Shown here piece by piece: positions 8,248-16,750 of a stretch of 64,000 bases of DNA. The position numbers were made by a program, and so were the translations under genes. The stretch covers positions 3,336 to 67,335 of the forward strand of contig CAZPHQ010000016.1 of the NCBI GenBank assembly GCA_964586675.1, in the 5' to 3' direction. The notes below the pieces were generated by a model. That model was not told the origin of the DNA and ran no database searches. It saw nothing but the letters and a program-made list of their open reading frames with translations. Within the stretch, counting starts at the first letter, position 1, and every line of letters starts with the position of its first letter. Source of the DNA: JADLGH01 sp964586675 (GTDB lineage Bacteria > Desulfobacterota_D > UBA1144 > Nemesobacterales > UBA2774).

Positions 8248-9260
8248 AGGTTTACTACGATAGCGATATAAATCAGAAGAAGCTGAAGAAGAGAAAGATC
8301 GCGATAATAGGCTACGGCAGCCAGGGCCACGCCCACGCGCTTAACCTCCGGGACAGCGGCATAGACGTCGCCGTCGGTCTCCGCGAGGGGAGCGGCAGCT
8401 GGGAGAAGGCGAAGCAGGCCGGGTTCAAGGTGCTTTCAGTCGAGGACGCCGCGAAGTGGGCCGACATCATCATGATCCTAGCGCCCGACACGAGCCAGGC
8501 CGGTATATACAACGAGGGCATATCCGACAACCTCGAAGCCGGAAACGCCATAGCGTTCAGCCACGGGTTTAACATTCACTACGGCCAGATAGTCCCCCCG
8601 CCCAACGTAGACGTGTTCATGGTTGCCCCGAAGGCCCCGGGACACACTGTCCGCGGGCAGTACGAAGAGGGCGCCGGAGTGCCGATGCTGGTTGCAATAC
8701 ACCAGGACGCGACGGGCGAGGCAAAGGAGATAGCGCTCGCCTACGCCGGAGCGATAGGCGGCGGCAGGGCCGGAATAATAGAAACCACCTTTAAAGACGA
8801 AACCGAGACAGACCTTTTCGGAGAGCAGGCCGTTCTCTGCGGCGGGCTCACCTCCCTCATTATGGCCGGGTTCGAAACGCTCGTCGAGGCGGGCTATCCG
8901 CCGGAGATGGCGTACTTCGAGTGCTGCCACGAGGTCAAGCTCATCGTCGACCTCATCTACGAGGGCGGCATATCCAACATGAGATATTCCATCAGCGACA
9001 CGGCGAAGTACGGCGACATCACGCGCGGGCCGAGGGTCGTCGACGAAGACGCCAAGAAAGAGATGAAGAAAATCCTGACCGAGGTTCAGAACGGCGTTTT
9101 CGCGCGTGAATGGATACTCGAGAACAGGGCGGGCAGGCCGGTCTATAACGCGCTCATGAAGAAGGGCGAGACCCATCCGATAGAGGACATCGGCGGCCAG
9201 CTCCGGGGCATGATGAGCTCCCTCTTCAAGAAGAAGCTCGTGGACAAGTCGAAAAACTGA
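8244..9260 (+). CDS. ilvC: Ketol-acid reductoisomerase (class I)
   Basis: NADPH-dependent, magnesium-requiring enzyme that converts acetolactate to 2,3-dihydroxyisovalerate. Seen: Rossmann motif GYGSQGHAHALNLRDSG near residue 23, PKAPGHTVR, and the metal-binding DETETDLFGEQAVLCGG with the later CHEVKLIVDLIYEGG. 338 residues fits the short class I enzyme. It overlaps ilvN by 4 bases, and its TGA overlaps the psd ATG by one base (TGATG). The compact ilvN-ilvC-psd-pssA arrangement implies one transcript. Confidence 0.97.
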   Translation: MKVYYDSDINQKKLKKRKIAIIGYGSQGHAHALNLRDSGIDVAVGLREGSGSWEKAKQAGFKVLSVEDAAKWADIIMILAPDTSQAGIYNEGISDNLEAGNAIAFSHGFNIHYGQIVPPPNVDVFMVAPKAPGHTVRGQYEEGAGVPMLVAIHQDATGEAKEIALAYAGAIGGGRAGIIETTFKDETETDLFGEQAVLCGGLTSLIMAGFETLVEAGYPPEMAYFECCHEVKLIVDLIYEGGISNMRYSISDTAKYGDITRGPRVVDEDAKKEMKKILTEVQNGVFAREWILENRAGRPVYNALMKKGETHPIEDIGGQLRGMMSSLFKKKLVDKSKN

Positions 9261-9943
9261 TGGAACGAAAGCGGCCACCCATAGCCACCGAGGGATTCAC
9301 ATATCTCGGCATACTGGCGTTCCTGGCCTGGGCGGCCGCGATAGTAGACTTCACCGTCGTCTCCTTTATATTCGCGGGGCTGGCGGTGGTCGTTCTGTTT
9401 TTCTTCCGCGACCCGGAAAGGGACGTTCCCGACGCCCCCGAAGCGGTCGTTTCCCCGGCGGACGGAGTTGTAATCGAGGTCGCCGAAACATACGAGAGGG
9501 ATTTTCTCGGGCAGCCCATGACGAGGATCTCCATTTCACTCGCACTTTACGACTGTCATATAAACAGGATGCCTGTCAGAGGCAGGGTCACAGGCACCAA
9601 ATACTCCCCCGGGAGCTTCAACATCGCCAACATGCCGACCTGGCTTTTCTCGGAAGCCATGAAGCGGAAATCCGACGACAACGAGAGGCTTTCGACGTTG
9701 ATAGAGACGGCGGCGGGCGACACCTTCGTCGTCAGCCAAATAGCCGGATTCCTCGCCAGGCGTATCGTTTCCTACGCCGACGTCGATACGAAATTCGAAA
9801 AGGGGGAGAGGTTCGGCATGATAAAGTTCGGATCGAGGGTGGACGTATACGTACCGGAAGGGTATATAATAGAAGCTAGGGAAGGGCGCAGGTTAAAAGC
9901 AGGGGAGAGCGTGATAGCATGGCTAGACGCGAGCAGGGCGTAA
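9260..9943 (+). CDS. psd: Phosphatidylserine decarboxylase proenzyme
   Basis: Pyruvoyl enzyme that makes phosphatidylethanolamine from phosphatidylserine at the inner membrane. Seen: two N-terminal hydrophobic stretches (about residues 15-48), RDPER, SPADG (65-69), the SLALYDCHINRMPVRG motif, and the self-cleavage site in MIKFGSRVDVYVP, predicted between Gly191 and Ser192, where the new serine end becomes the pyruvoyl group. 227 residues matches the short archaeal-type/class II PSD rather than the longer E. coli type. It overlaps ilvC by one base and pssA by 25 bases. Confidence 0.93.
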   Translation: MERKRPPIATEGFTYLGILAFLAWAAAIVDFTVVSFIFAGLAVVVLFFFRDPERDVPDAPEAVVSPADGVVIEVAETYERDFLGQPMTRISISLALYDCHINRMPVRGRVTGTKYSPGSFNIANMPTWLFSEAMKRKSDDNERLSTLIETAAGDTFVVSQIAGFLARRIVSYADVDTKFEKGERFGMIKFGSRVDVYVPEGYIIEAREGRRLKAGESVIAWLDASRA

Positions 9944-10746
9944 GGCGGAAGAAGTCGCGGCGGCAGAAGGTAATGCCCGTTCTTCCGAACATTTTTACCA
10001 CGGGGAATCTTTCCTTCGGGCTCCTTTCCATAATGACTTCGATACAGGTGGCGGCCAGCCATGGCGCGCCCGCGGCATCGCCGGAGTGGGAGTTCAAGAG
10101 GCTCTGGTGGGCGGGCGCTTTCATAGTAATATCCTTTTTCTTCGACATGCTCGACGGCAGGCTTGCGAGATTCATAAAGCACGAAAGCAACTTCGGATTG
10201 TCTTACGACTCGCTTTCGGATCTCGTATCCTTCGGCGTTGCGCCGGCCGCTCTTCTTTTCGTCTCGACGCTCATGGAAAAGGGTGAGATCGGCCTCATGG
10301 TCGTCATATTCTACGCCGTTTGCGCGGCGCTCAGGCTGGCGAGGTTCAACGTGCAGTCGGGGAACGTCGAAAAGTTCAACTTCACGGGCCTTCCGAGCCC
10401 GATGGCCGCGGGGCTCGTCGTATCGCCGCTCATGCTGCTTTCGGCCTTGAGGATTGCCCCCGACGAGCGCGTGGTATGGTTCTTCCTCTTCGCGGCGCCT
10501 GTAGTGGGGCTTCTGATGGTGAGCAACGTCATATATTCGAAACAGCCCACTTTAAAGCTCGGCGGGCCGTTCAACGCCCTTGTCGTCGCCGCGATAATCA
10601 TCGCCGCCATCATTACCAACCCCGAAATCATGTTCATATTCCTCGTTTATCTCTACGCCGTTTCGGGCCTCCTTATTTATGCCTTCAAATACCTGACCGG
10701 CAGGCGGAGCGCCCACGACCAGCCCCATACCCGGGAAGAGGGCTGA
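9919..10746 (+). CDS. pssA: CDP-diacylglycerol--serine O-phosphatidyltransferase
   Basis: Membrane enzyme that makes phosphatidylserine from CDP-diacylglycerol and serine, supplying the adjacent Psd. Seen: the complete CDP-alcohol phosphotransferase signature D79-G80-x2-A83-R84-x8-G93-x3-D97-x3-D101, preceded by PNIFTTGNLSFGLLS. Several further hydrophobic segments follow up to residue 260. 275 residues and the multi-spanning layout fit the membrane (Bacillus-type) PssA class. The ATG at 9919 overlaps the psd end. The N-terminus is strongly basic (RRKKSRRQK), as expected for a cytoplasmic tail. Confidence 0.93.
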   Translation: MARREQGVRRKKSRRQKVMPVLPNIFTTGNLSFGLLSIMTSIQVAASHGAPAASPEWEFKRLWWAGAFIVISFFFDMLDGRLARFIKHESNFGLSYDSLSDLVSFGVAPAALLFVSTLMEKGEIGLMVVIFYAVCAALRLARFNVQSGNVEKFNFTGLPSPMAAGLVVSPLMLLSALRIAPDERVVWFFLFAAPVVGLLMVSNVIYSKQPTLKLGGPFNALVVAAIIIAAIITNPEIMFIFLVYLYAVSGLLIYAFKYLTGRRSAHDQPHTREEG

Positions 10747-10799
10747 TTATTAGTTTCTGTAAGTCCCTTTTATTAATTACTATTTCTGAAATGCGGCCT

Positions 10800-10818
10800 C
10801 CCCCGGCTTGAACGGGGG
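10800..10818 (+). terminator. Weak hairpin after pssA
   Basis: CCCCCG and CGGGGG form a 6-bp stem with a 7-base loop 53 bases past pssA. No T-run follows, so it is at best a weak or Rho-assisted terminator, or a leader hairpin of the next gene. Confidence 0.3.
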
Positions 10819-10898
10819 CCAAATGCCGTTATCTTATTAGCGTTACAAAAATTCCCAGATTCCTGATGCAGCGATAAAAATAAAGAGGCGGGCCGCCG

Positions 10899-13784
10899 AT
10901 GATACCGAATCTCATTCGATACCTGAAACTGTATGCAAACCCGAAAAGTGGCTTTTTCGGCGCGTTGCGGATGCTGCCGATAATACTGACCGCCGCCGTG
11001 CTCGTTACGGCGGTTTCGTGCAGAAGAGAGGAGAAAAGTATGGATAACGAAGCCGTCAAAACGAAAACGACAGTGAACGGCGTGACTAAATACGAGCTCG
11101 AAAACGGGCTCACTGTGATCCTCGAAGAGAACCATTCCTCGCCGGTCGTGGCGGTGAACGTGTGGGTCAAGACGGGGAGCGCGTGCGAGAACGAGGGAGA
11201 ATACGGGCTCGCGCACGTCCACGAGCACATGCTCTTCAAGGGCACCGAGAAGAGGGCGGTCGGCGAGATAGCCCGCGTCATAGAGGGGAGCGGGGGCGAC
11301 ATAAACGCGTTCACCTCGTTCGACGAAACGGTTTATTACGTCGTCATAGCGAGCAGGTTCCAGGACACCGCGCTCGACGTGCTTTCGGACGCGATGCAGA
11401 ATTCGACCTTCGACCCGAAGGAACTCGAAAAGGAGCTCGAAGTCGTCGTCGAGGAGATAAGGCGGGGACAGGACAGCCCCGGCAGAAATCTCAGCGAAAA
11501 ATTGTTCTCGACCATGTTTCAGCAGCACTCCTACGGAAGGCCGATAATCGGGAGCGAGGAGAGCGTCAGGTCTTTTGACAGGAAGGGCATAACGGACTTT
11601 TATCATAAGTGGTATTCGCCGCAGAACATGGCGCTTATAGTCGTGGGCGACTTCGACCCGGAAGCGATAGAAGCGAAGATCGAGGAGACCTTCGGGACGC
11701 TGAAGAAATGGGACATCCCGGCGTGCGACATTGCTCCGGAGCCGCAGCAGACGGAGATGAGGGCGTTCGTCATCGACAAGCCCGTACAGGAAGGCTACTT
11801 CTCGCTCGCGTATCATGCACCGAATGCGAAGGGCGAGGACGTGCCTGCTCTCGATGTTCTCGCGAACATACTCGGGGGCGGCGAGAGCTCGCGGCTCTAC
11901 AGGGACATCAAGGAAGAGAAGGGGCTCACGAACAGCATATACTCCTATGCATTCACGCCGAAGAGGGAGGGCATATTCGCCGTCGGCGGGACGCTCGACC
12001 CGGCGGAGTCGAAGGAGGCCCTTTCGGCGATAGTTGAAGAGGTCGGGAGGCTGAAGCGCGAGCCGGTGAGCGACCTCGAGCTTTCGAAGGCCAAGGTCAA
12101 CATCGAAAGTGACGCCATATATACGAAGGAAACCATGCAGGGGCAGGCCCAGAAGCTCGGCTACTACGAAGTCGAGGCGGGGGATTTCAGGTATGAGGAC
12201 GAGTACCTGGACAAGGTGAGGAAGGTCACGGCCGAGGACGTCATGGAGGTCGCGAACAAGTATCTCAACAATTCGAACATGACTGCGGGGTTCTTGCTCC
12301 CGACGGGGCAGGTTACGGTAACGGCCGACGAGATAAAATCGATAGCCGGCGAAGCCGAAGGCAGGGCCGCGGTCGAAAACATCGGCAGCTCGGACGACAC
12401 GGAAATCACAGCCGGTGATGAAGGGCTGACTGAAGAGGAGTTTTCGGTCCACGGAAGCGGCGCCGCTCCGAATGCGGCGGCTTCGTCCGCGCCATCCCCG
12501 ACGGCGGGCCCGAATACGACGGCGGAGTCGGAAGTGAAGGAATACGTCCTCGATAACGGCGTCCGGGTGCTGATAAAGCGTAACCCGGGCATACCGCTGT
12601 TCGCGGCGCGCGCGGCGTTCCTGGGCGGGCTAAGGTATGAGGACGCGAAGACGCAGGGTATGTCGAATTTCGCGTCGCGCATGCTGACGCGCGGGACGGA
12701 TACGAGGAGCGCGGCACGTATAGCGGAGGAGATAGAGTCGATAGCGGGCGACGTGCAGGGCTTTTCCGGCAGGAACAGCTTCGGCGTAACTGTCGAATCA
12801 CTGAGCCAGAATTTCCCCGAGGCGATGGACATATTCGCCGACGTTCTTTTGAATCCGTCGTTCGATCAGCAGGAGGTCGAGAGGGCGCGGAGAGAGATAC
12901 TGGCCGAGATAAACAGGGAAGGGGACAATCTTCTTAAAACCACCGTTAACCTTTTTCTCAGCACGCTTTACAGCGAGCATCCGTATAAATTCAACCCGCT
13001 CGGAACTGTAGAAACCGTGACTTCCTTTAACGGGAAGGACATCCGGGCGTTCTATAAAAAGTACGCGCATCCCGAGAACCTCGTAATCACAGTCGTCGGC
13101 GACGTCGACGAGGAAAAGGCGCTGGCCGCGATAAAAGAAGAATTCGGCGGGATGAAAAAGGGTTCCGCGGCCGTACCGACTGTCGCGGCGCCTGTCGCGC
13201 CCGAGAAGATCTCGGAGCGTGTCGAGACCAAGCCCGAAAAGGCGCAGACCCACATCATCATGGGGTTCCTCGCGCCTTCTATCAGCGACAAGGACAGCTA
13301 CGCATTCGAGGTGCTGAACACCGTTCTCTCCGGCCAGGGCGGCCGGCTGTTCTTAGAGCTCAGGGACAAGAAGAGCCTCGCCTATACTGTGACTTCTTTC
13401 TACACGCCGGGGCTCGAGCCCGGATTCTTTGGGGTTTACATCGGCACGGCGCCGCAGAAGGAGGTAGAGGCAGTGAGCGCGATAAAGGAGCAGCTAGGGC
13501 TCGTGCTCGAAAAGGGCATCACGGACGACGAGCTCAGGCGCGCGCAGAACTATCTCGTCGGGAGCTTCGAAATAGGGCTCCAGCAGAATTCGTCGCAGGC
13601 GGCGAAGATAACGTTCGATGAGCTGTACGGCATCGGATGGGACGAGTATAAGAAGTACCCGGAAGAGATATATGCCGTGACGAAAGAGGACGTCGTCGAG
13701 GCGGCGCGTAAATACATAAACCTCGACAAGTACACGCTCGTAATCGTGAAGCCGGACAGTAACGGCAACGGCGGGCAGGGTTAA
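10899..13784 (+). CDS. M16-family zinc metalloprotease lipoprotein, two M16 units in one chain
   Basis: Predicted envelope peptidase of the pitrilysin/insulinase family. The N-terminus has a basic and then hydrophobic segment ending LVTAVSC, a probable lipobox (Cys near residue 42), so the protein is likely lipid-anchored on the periplasmic side. The first M16 unit has the inverted zinc motif H106-V-H-E109-H110 and the downstream third-ligand Glu in EVVVEEIRRGQD. After a Pro/Ala/Thr-rich linker (about 520-545), a second M16 unit begins at VKEYVLDNGVRVLIKRNPG. There the zinc motif is replaced by SNFASRML, so this half is probably non-catalytic. 961 residues matches fused M16 proteins; other bacteria encode the two halves as neighbouring genes. 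Substrate unknown. Confidence 0.9.
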   Translation: MIPNLIRYLKLYANPKSGFFGALRMLPIILTAAVLVTAVSCRREEKSMDNEAVKTKTTVNGVTKYELENGLTVILEENHSSPVVAVNVWVKTGSACENEGEYGLAHVHEHMLFKGTEKRAVGEIARVIEGSGGDINAFTSFDETVYYVVIASRFQDTALDVLSDAMQNSTFDPKELEKELEVVVEEIRRGQDSPGRNLSEKLFSTMFQQHSYGRPIIGSEESVRSFDRKGITDFYHKWYSPQNMALIVVGDFDPEAIEAKIEETFGTLKKWDIPACDIAPEPQQTEMRAFVIDKPVQEGYFSLAYHAPNAKGEDVPALDVLANILGGGESSRLYRDIKEEKGLTNSIYSYAFTPKREGIFAVGGTLDPAESKEALSAIVEEVGRLKREPVSDLELSKAKVNIESDAIYTKETMQGQAQKLGYYEVEAGDFRYEDEYLDKVRKVTAEDVMEVANKYLNNSNMTAGFLLPTGQVTVTADEIKSIAGEAEGRAAVENIGSSDDTEITAGDEGLTEEEFSVHGSGAAPNAAASSAPSPTAGPNTTAESEVKEYVLDNGVRVLIKRNPGIPLFAARAAFLGGLRYEDAKTQGMSNFASRMLTRGTDTRSAARIAEEIESIAGDVQGFSGRNSFGVTVESLSQNFPEAMDIFADVLLNPSFDQQEVERARREILAEINREGDNLLKTTVNLFLSTLYSEHPYKFNPLGTVETVTSFNGKDIRAFYKKYAHPENLVITVVGDVDEEKALAAIKEEFGGMKKGSAAVPTVAAPVAPEKISERVETKPEKAQTHIIMGFLAPSISDKDSYAFEVLNTVLSGQGGRLFLELRDKKSLAYTVTSFYTPGLEPGFFGVYIGTAPQKEVEAVSAIKEQLGLVLEKGITDDELRRAQNYLVGSFEIGLQQNSSQAAKITFDELYGIGWDEYKKYPEEIYAVTKEDVVEAARKYINLDKYTLVIVKPDSNGNGGQG

Positions 13785-13838
13785 CTACGAGCAGCGATAC
13801 CAGAAATTTTTTCCATTAAAAATAGAAAATTTCCAGAG

Positions 13839-13859
13839 GGGAGGCCGACCCGGCCTCCC
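13839..13859 (+). terminator. Strong hairpin after the M16 protease gene
   Basis: GGGAGGCCG (13839-13847), a 3-base loop and CGGCCTCCC (13851-13859) form a perfect 9-bp stem 54 bases past the stop. No run of T follows. It probably ends the protease transcript and separates it from the small-RNA region. Confidence 0.5.
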
Positions 13860-13925
13860 TGTCATTCCATTAAAAACCCATCTACGTGAAAAGTGGCAGG
13901 GAGCTCCTCAGGCGGACTATTATCC

Positions 13926-13955
13926 TTGAATTTTTAAAAGGGATTGGTGTATAAT
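13926..13955 (+). promoter_or_regulatory. Strong sigma-70-type promoter
   Basis: TTGAAT (13926-13931) and a perfect TATAAT (13950-13955) with an 18-base spacer. Predicted transcription start is near 13962. No protein gene follows for 360 bases, but a highly structured segment does. Confidence 0.6.
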
Positions 13956-13961
13956 GGGACT

Positions 13962-14111
13962 CAATAAAAGAGCCCGGGGGAGATGATTCCAAATCTTGTT
14001 TCTCGTTAAAGGAGGATTTGAATCAAAAGAGGTATGGAGAGTCTCTCCTCCCCCGGACTGTTTCCTCGTTGCACTTAATAGTATAGCCGAAAATTCCCCC
14101 GCGTCGTTTTT
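13962..14111 (+). ncRNA. Candidate structured RNA or long leader, unassigned
   Basis: The segment downstream of the promoter folds well by eye. P1 pairs 13971-13982 (AGCCCGGGGGAG) with 14048-14059 (CTCCCCCGGACT), 11 of 12 pairs. P2, inside it, pairs GATTC and AAATC (13985-13995, one bulged C) with GATTTGAATC (14015-14024). A small hairpin GGAG-AGTCT-CTCC (14036-14048) competes with the 3' arm of P1. A run of seven T at 14105-14111 could end it, giving about 150 nt. It does not match SRP RNA, RNase P RNA or tmRNA motifs that I know; a 6S-like RNA is possible but unproven. No start codon with a good ribosome-binding site opens a gene here. Confidence 0.45.
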
Positions 14112-14161
14112 TTCGTAGCTCCTTGTAATCGTACCGAGTACGCGACTTTATAGCCGGTGCA

Positions 14162-14191
14162 TTGCCCGAATACTGTAGAGTGTCGGATAAT
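14162..14191 (+). promoter_or_regulatory. Possible promoter for the alcohol dehydrogenase gene
   Basis: TTGCCC (14162-14167) and GATAAT (14186-14191) with an 18-base spacer, 128 bases upstream of the dehydrogenase start. The rest of the 13785-14318 gap holds the hairpin and RNA candidate described separately; no gene is seen. Confidence 0.35.
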
Positions 14192-14318
14192 CGGACGGGA
14201 TTTCTCTCCCAGATCGGCGCTCACCGAATAATTAATGAAAAGACGGCGGCGGGTTATGTCGAGGCATGAGCGTTGCAGTGTCAGGTGCTGGAATAAAAAA
14301 CAGGGGAGGTAGACGCGC

Positions 14319-15374
14319 ATGATGAGAGCCAACGTTTTCAAGGACGTGAACAAATCCGGCCTCGTGGATAAACCGGTCCCGAAGGCTGGGCCGGGCGAGG
14401 CTGTGATAAAGGTTACGCTCACCACGATCTGCGGCACCGACGTTCATATCGTTAAGGGCGAGTTCCCTGTGAGCGAGGGGCTCACGATAGGGCACGAGCC
14501 CATAGGCGTGATACACGAGCTCGGCGACGGTGTCACGGGATACACAGTCGGCCAACGGGTGGCTGTAAACGCGATCACACCGTGCGGGGTCTGCAACTAC
14601 TGCCTGTCGGCGAACTGGTCGCAGTGCGGGGGATTTCTCGGCGGGTGGAAGCTCGGGAACACTATAGACGGATGCCAGGCGGATTACGTGAAGATACCGG
14701 CGGCCATGGCGAACTTGGCCCCGATACCTGAAGAGCTCTCGGACGAGGACGTTCTCCTCACGACGGACATATTCTCGACGGGGCTTTCGGGGGCCGAGAG
14801 CGCGGAGATAAAGGTCGGCGATACGGTCGCGGTATTCGGGCAGGGGCCGATAGGGCTCGGCGCTGTCGCGGGGGCGAGGCTCAAGGGGGCGTCGCTCGTT
14901 ATCGGCGTCGATACGATCCCCTCGCGCATGAAGATGGCGAAGAAGATGGGCGCCGACGTGATGATAGATTTCAGGAAGTCGGACCCTGTGAAAGAAATCC
15001 TCGGCATAACGAACGGGAGGGGCGTCGACGTGGCCATAGAGGCATTGGGCCTGCAGGCGACGTTCGAGAACGCTGTGAAATCGACGCGGGTCGGCGGCAC
15101 TATATCTAGCCTCGGTGTTTACCCGGGCGACATGGCGAGCATCGGGCTCCCGAACAAGGACTTCGGGTTCGGCCTCGCGGATAAAAGAATCGTCTCGACC
15201 CTCTGCCCGGGCGGGAAGGAGCGCATGAGGCGGCTTATGGAGCTCGTCAAAAACGAGAGGGTGAACCTCCGCCAGCTGATAACTCACCGCTTCACGCTCG
15301 ACGAAATAGACGAGGCTTATGAGCTGTTCTCGTCGCAGGGGGACGGCGTGATAAAAGTGGCGATAGCGCCGTAG
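14319..15374 (+). CDS. Zinc-dependent medium-chain alcohol dehydrogenase
   Basis: Cytoplasmic NAD(P)-dependent oxidoreductase. Seen: catalytic zinc ligands C38 (TICGTD) and H59-E60 (GHEP), a four-cysteine structural zinc site C89-x2-C92-x2-C95-x7-C103 (PCGVCNYCLSANWSQCGG), and Rossmann motif AVFGQGPIGLGAVAGA. 351 residues is standard. The layout resembles bacterial secondary-alcohol/isopropanol dehydrogenases, but those often lack the complete structural zinc site, so the substrate stays open. AGGGGAGGT precedes two adjacent ATG codons (14319 and 14322); either could be used. The gene stands alone, with its own probable promoter. Confidence 0.88.
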   Translation: MMRANVFKDVNKSGLVDKPVPKAGPGEAVIKVTLTTICGTDVHIVKGEFPVSEGLTIGHEPIGVIHELGDGVTGYTVGQRVAVNAITPCGVCNYCLSANWSQCGGFLGGWKLGNTIDGCQADYVKIPAAMANLAPIPEELSDEDVLLTTDIFSTGLSGAESAEIKVGDTVAVFGQGPIGLGAVAGARLKGASLVIGVDTIPSRMKMAKKMGADVMIDFRKSDPVKEILGITNGRGVDVAIEALGLQATFENAVKSTRVGGTISSLGVYPGDMASIGLPNKDFGFGLADKRIVSTLCPGGKERMRRLMELVKNERVNLRQLITHRFTLDEIDEAYELFSSQGDGVIKVAIAP

Positions 15375-15497
15375 TGATGAAGCACGGCGTGGCATAGCCG
15401 GTTCCGCTGATCGACGTACCAGGGATTCTTTCTGTGGGGCGAATCCCCTCTTGCAATCGCGCGTGCGTAGTGGACAATAGTAGCTAACCCTACGCAT

Positions 15498-16442
15498 ATG
15501 CTGGAAGCGGTCATAATCATTATCGGCCTCACCGTGTTCGAGATAGTCTCGAGCGTCGATAATGCTGTCGTCAATGCGCACGTTCTCAGGACGATGACCG
15601 ACCGTTTCAGGCGGTTCTTTCTCCTCTGGGGCATGCTCATTGCCGTTTTCGTCCTCCGGGGGATTCTCCCGTTCCTCATCCTTTGGATAGCCAACCCCGA
15701 CCTCTCTTTCATGCAGCTCCTGACGCTGGCTTTTTCGGGAGACACCCGCGCCATAGAGGATTCGCTCGCGCATTCGAAGCACTACCTGCTTCTCGGCGGC
15801 GGGATGTACCTCTTCCTGGTTTTTCTCTCGTGGATATTCATGGAGGAGAAAAAATACGTCTTCCCTGTCGAGCCCTTCATACACAGGCATTCGGTGTGGT
15901 TCTACGCTGTGACGTCGGTCCTGTTCACCGTCGTCGTCTACGTATCCCTGAGTTTCGATCCGTTCCTGGCCTTCGCGGCATCTGTCGGCACCACGGCGTT
16001 CTTCATCACGGACGGCTTCAAGAAAAACGCCGAGGCCAAGGAGAAGGAGCTCCTCGACCCTGCGATGAGCGGGTGGAGCAAGGTGTTTTACCTGGAGGTG
16101 CTCGACGCGTCGTTTTCAATCGATGGTGTGATCGGAGCATTCGCGTTCACGCTCTCGATCCCGCTGATACTCATCGGGAACGGCATAGGGGCGTTCGTCG
16201 TGAGGGAGGTTACTGTCAGGGGTATAGACTGGATATCGAAATACGCCTATCTCAAGAACGGGGCAATGTATTCGATAGGCATACTCGGCGCGATAATGAC
16301 GCTCGAAAGCTTCGGCGTAGAGGCGCCGTTCTGGCTCGCGCCGCTCTCCACGGTAATAATTCTGACGGTGTTCATGTACCTCTCGTGGCGCGAGATAAAG
16401 CTGAACGGGGATAACGGCGCCGGGACGGAAGGGAAGGGCTGA
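15498..16442 (+). CDS. TerC/DUF475-family integral membrane protein
   Basis: Multi-spanning inner-membrane protein of 314 residues. Seen: the family's acidic membrane motif SSVDNAVVNAHVL in the first helix, a matching second motif EVLDASFSIDGVIGAFAFT, and about eight hydrophobic segments. These belong to the TerC-like DUF475 branch, related to tellurite-resistance and metal-homeostasis proteins; the paired Asp/Asn residues are thought to bind metal. No ter genes lie nearby, so tellurite resistance should not be assumed. The start ATG at 15498 gives a membrane-inserted N-terminus as in relatives; there is no strong ribosome-binding site. Confidence 0.85.
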   Translation: MLEAVIIIIGLTVFEIVSSVDNAVVNAHVLRTMTDRFRRFFLLWGMLIAVFVLRGILPFLILWIANPDLSFMQLLTLAFSGDTRAIEDSLAHSKHYLLLGGGMYLFLVFLSWIFMEEKKYVFPVEPFIHRHSVWFYAVTSVLFTVVVYVSLSFDPFLAFAASVGTTAFFITDGFKKNAEAKEKELLDPAMSGWSKVFYLEVLDASFSIDGVIGAFAFTLSIPLILIGNGIGAFVVREVTVRGIDWISKYAYLKNGAMYSIGILGAIMTLESFGVEAPFWLAPLSTVIILTVFMYLSWREIKLNGDNGAGTEGKG

Positions 16443-16551
16443 GGCAATATTGGGCGACGGAGCGTACAACTGCCTTATCGTGATGTAATATATTCCCCGG
16501 GTGAGGGAAGGCCCTCCAGCCAGTTTAAAGACGACAAAAGAGGATAGAAAG

Positions 16552-16734
16552 ATGAAATGGATTATCGCCGCCGTGATGATTTTATTCTGCGCCGGGTGCG
16601 CGGGTTCAGGCTACGACTGGGGCAGGGAGCAGGAGATGCGCGGCGAGAGAAGGATGGACTGCACGGGTACAAAATCCACAAATGAAGCAGCTAACATCAC
16701 CAACTGCCCACGGATCCGGCCGGACGGGGAGTGA
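16552..16734 (+). CDS. Small predicted lipoprotein, function unknown
   Basis: A 60-residue protein with a classical lipoprotein signal: MKWIIAAVMILFCAGC, with the lipobox Cys at residue 16. The mature part is short, polar and has two more cysteines (MDCTG, TNCPR). AGGA lies before the ATG. An upstream in-frame extension to 16501 exists, but the signal peptide fixes the start at 16552. I do not recognise a family. Confidence 0.65.
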   Translation: MKWIIAAVMILFCAGCAGSGYDWGREQEMRGERRMDCTGTKSTNEAANITNCPRIRPDGE

Positions 16735-16750
16735 GAGTCAATTGTTTTCC

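Noticed and set aside
10773..12452. 559-residue open frame opposite the M16 protease gene
   Set aside because: It is a shadow caused by GC-rich codon use. It has a biased Arg/Leu/Val composition, no family motif and no ribosome-binding site, while the plus strand encodes a clear protease.
13962..14111. 6S, SRP, RNase P or tmRNA identity for the structured RNA
   Set aside because: None of the conserved sequence motifs of these RNAs can be found; only the general hairpin shape could fit 6S.
14232..15890. 552-residue open frame opposite the alcohol dehydrogenase and TerC genes
   Set aside because: It spans two real genes and the gap between them, with Arg/His-rich low-information sequence and no domain.
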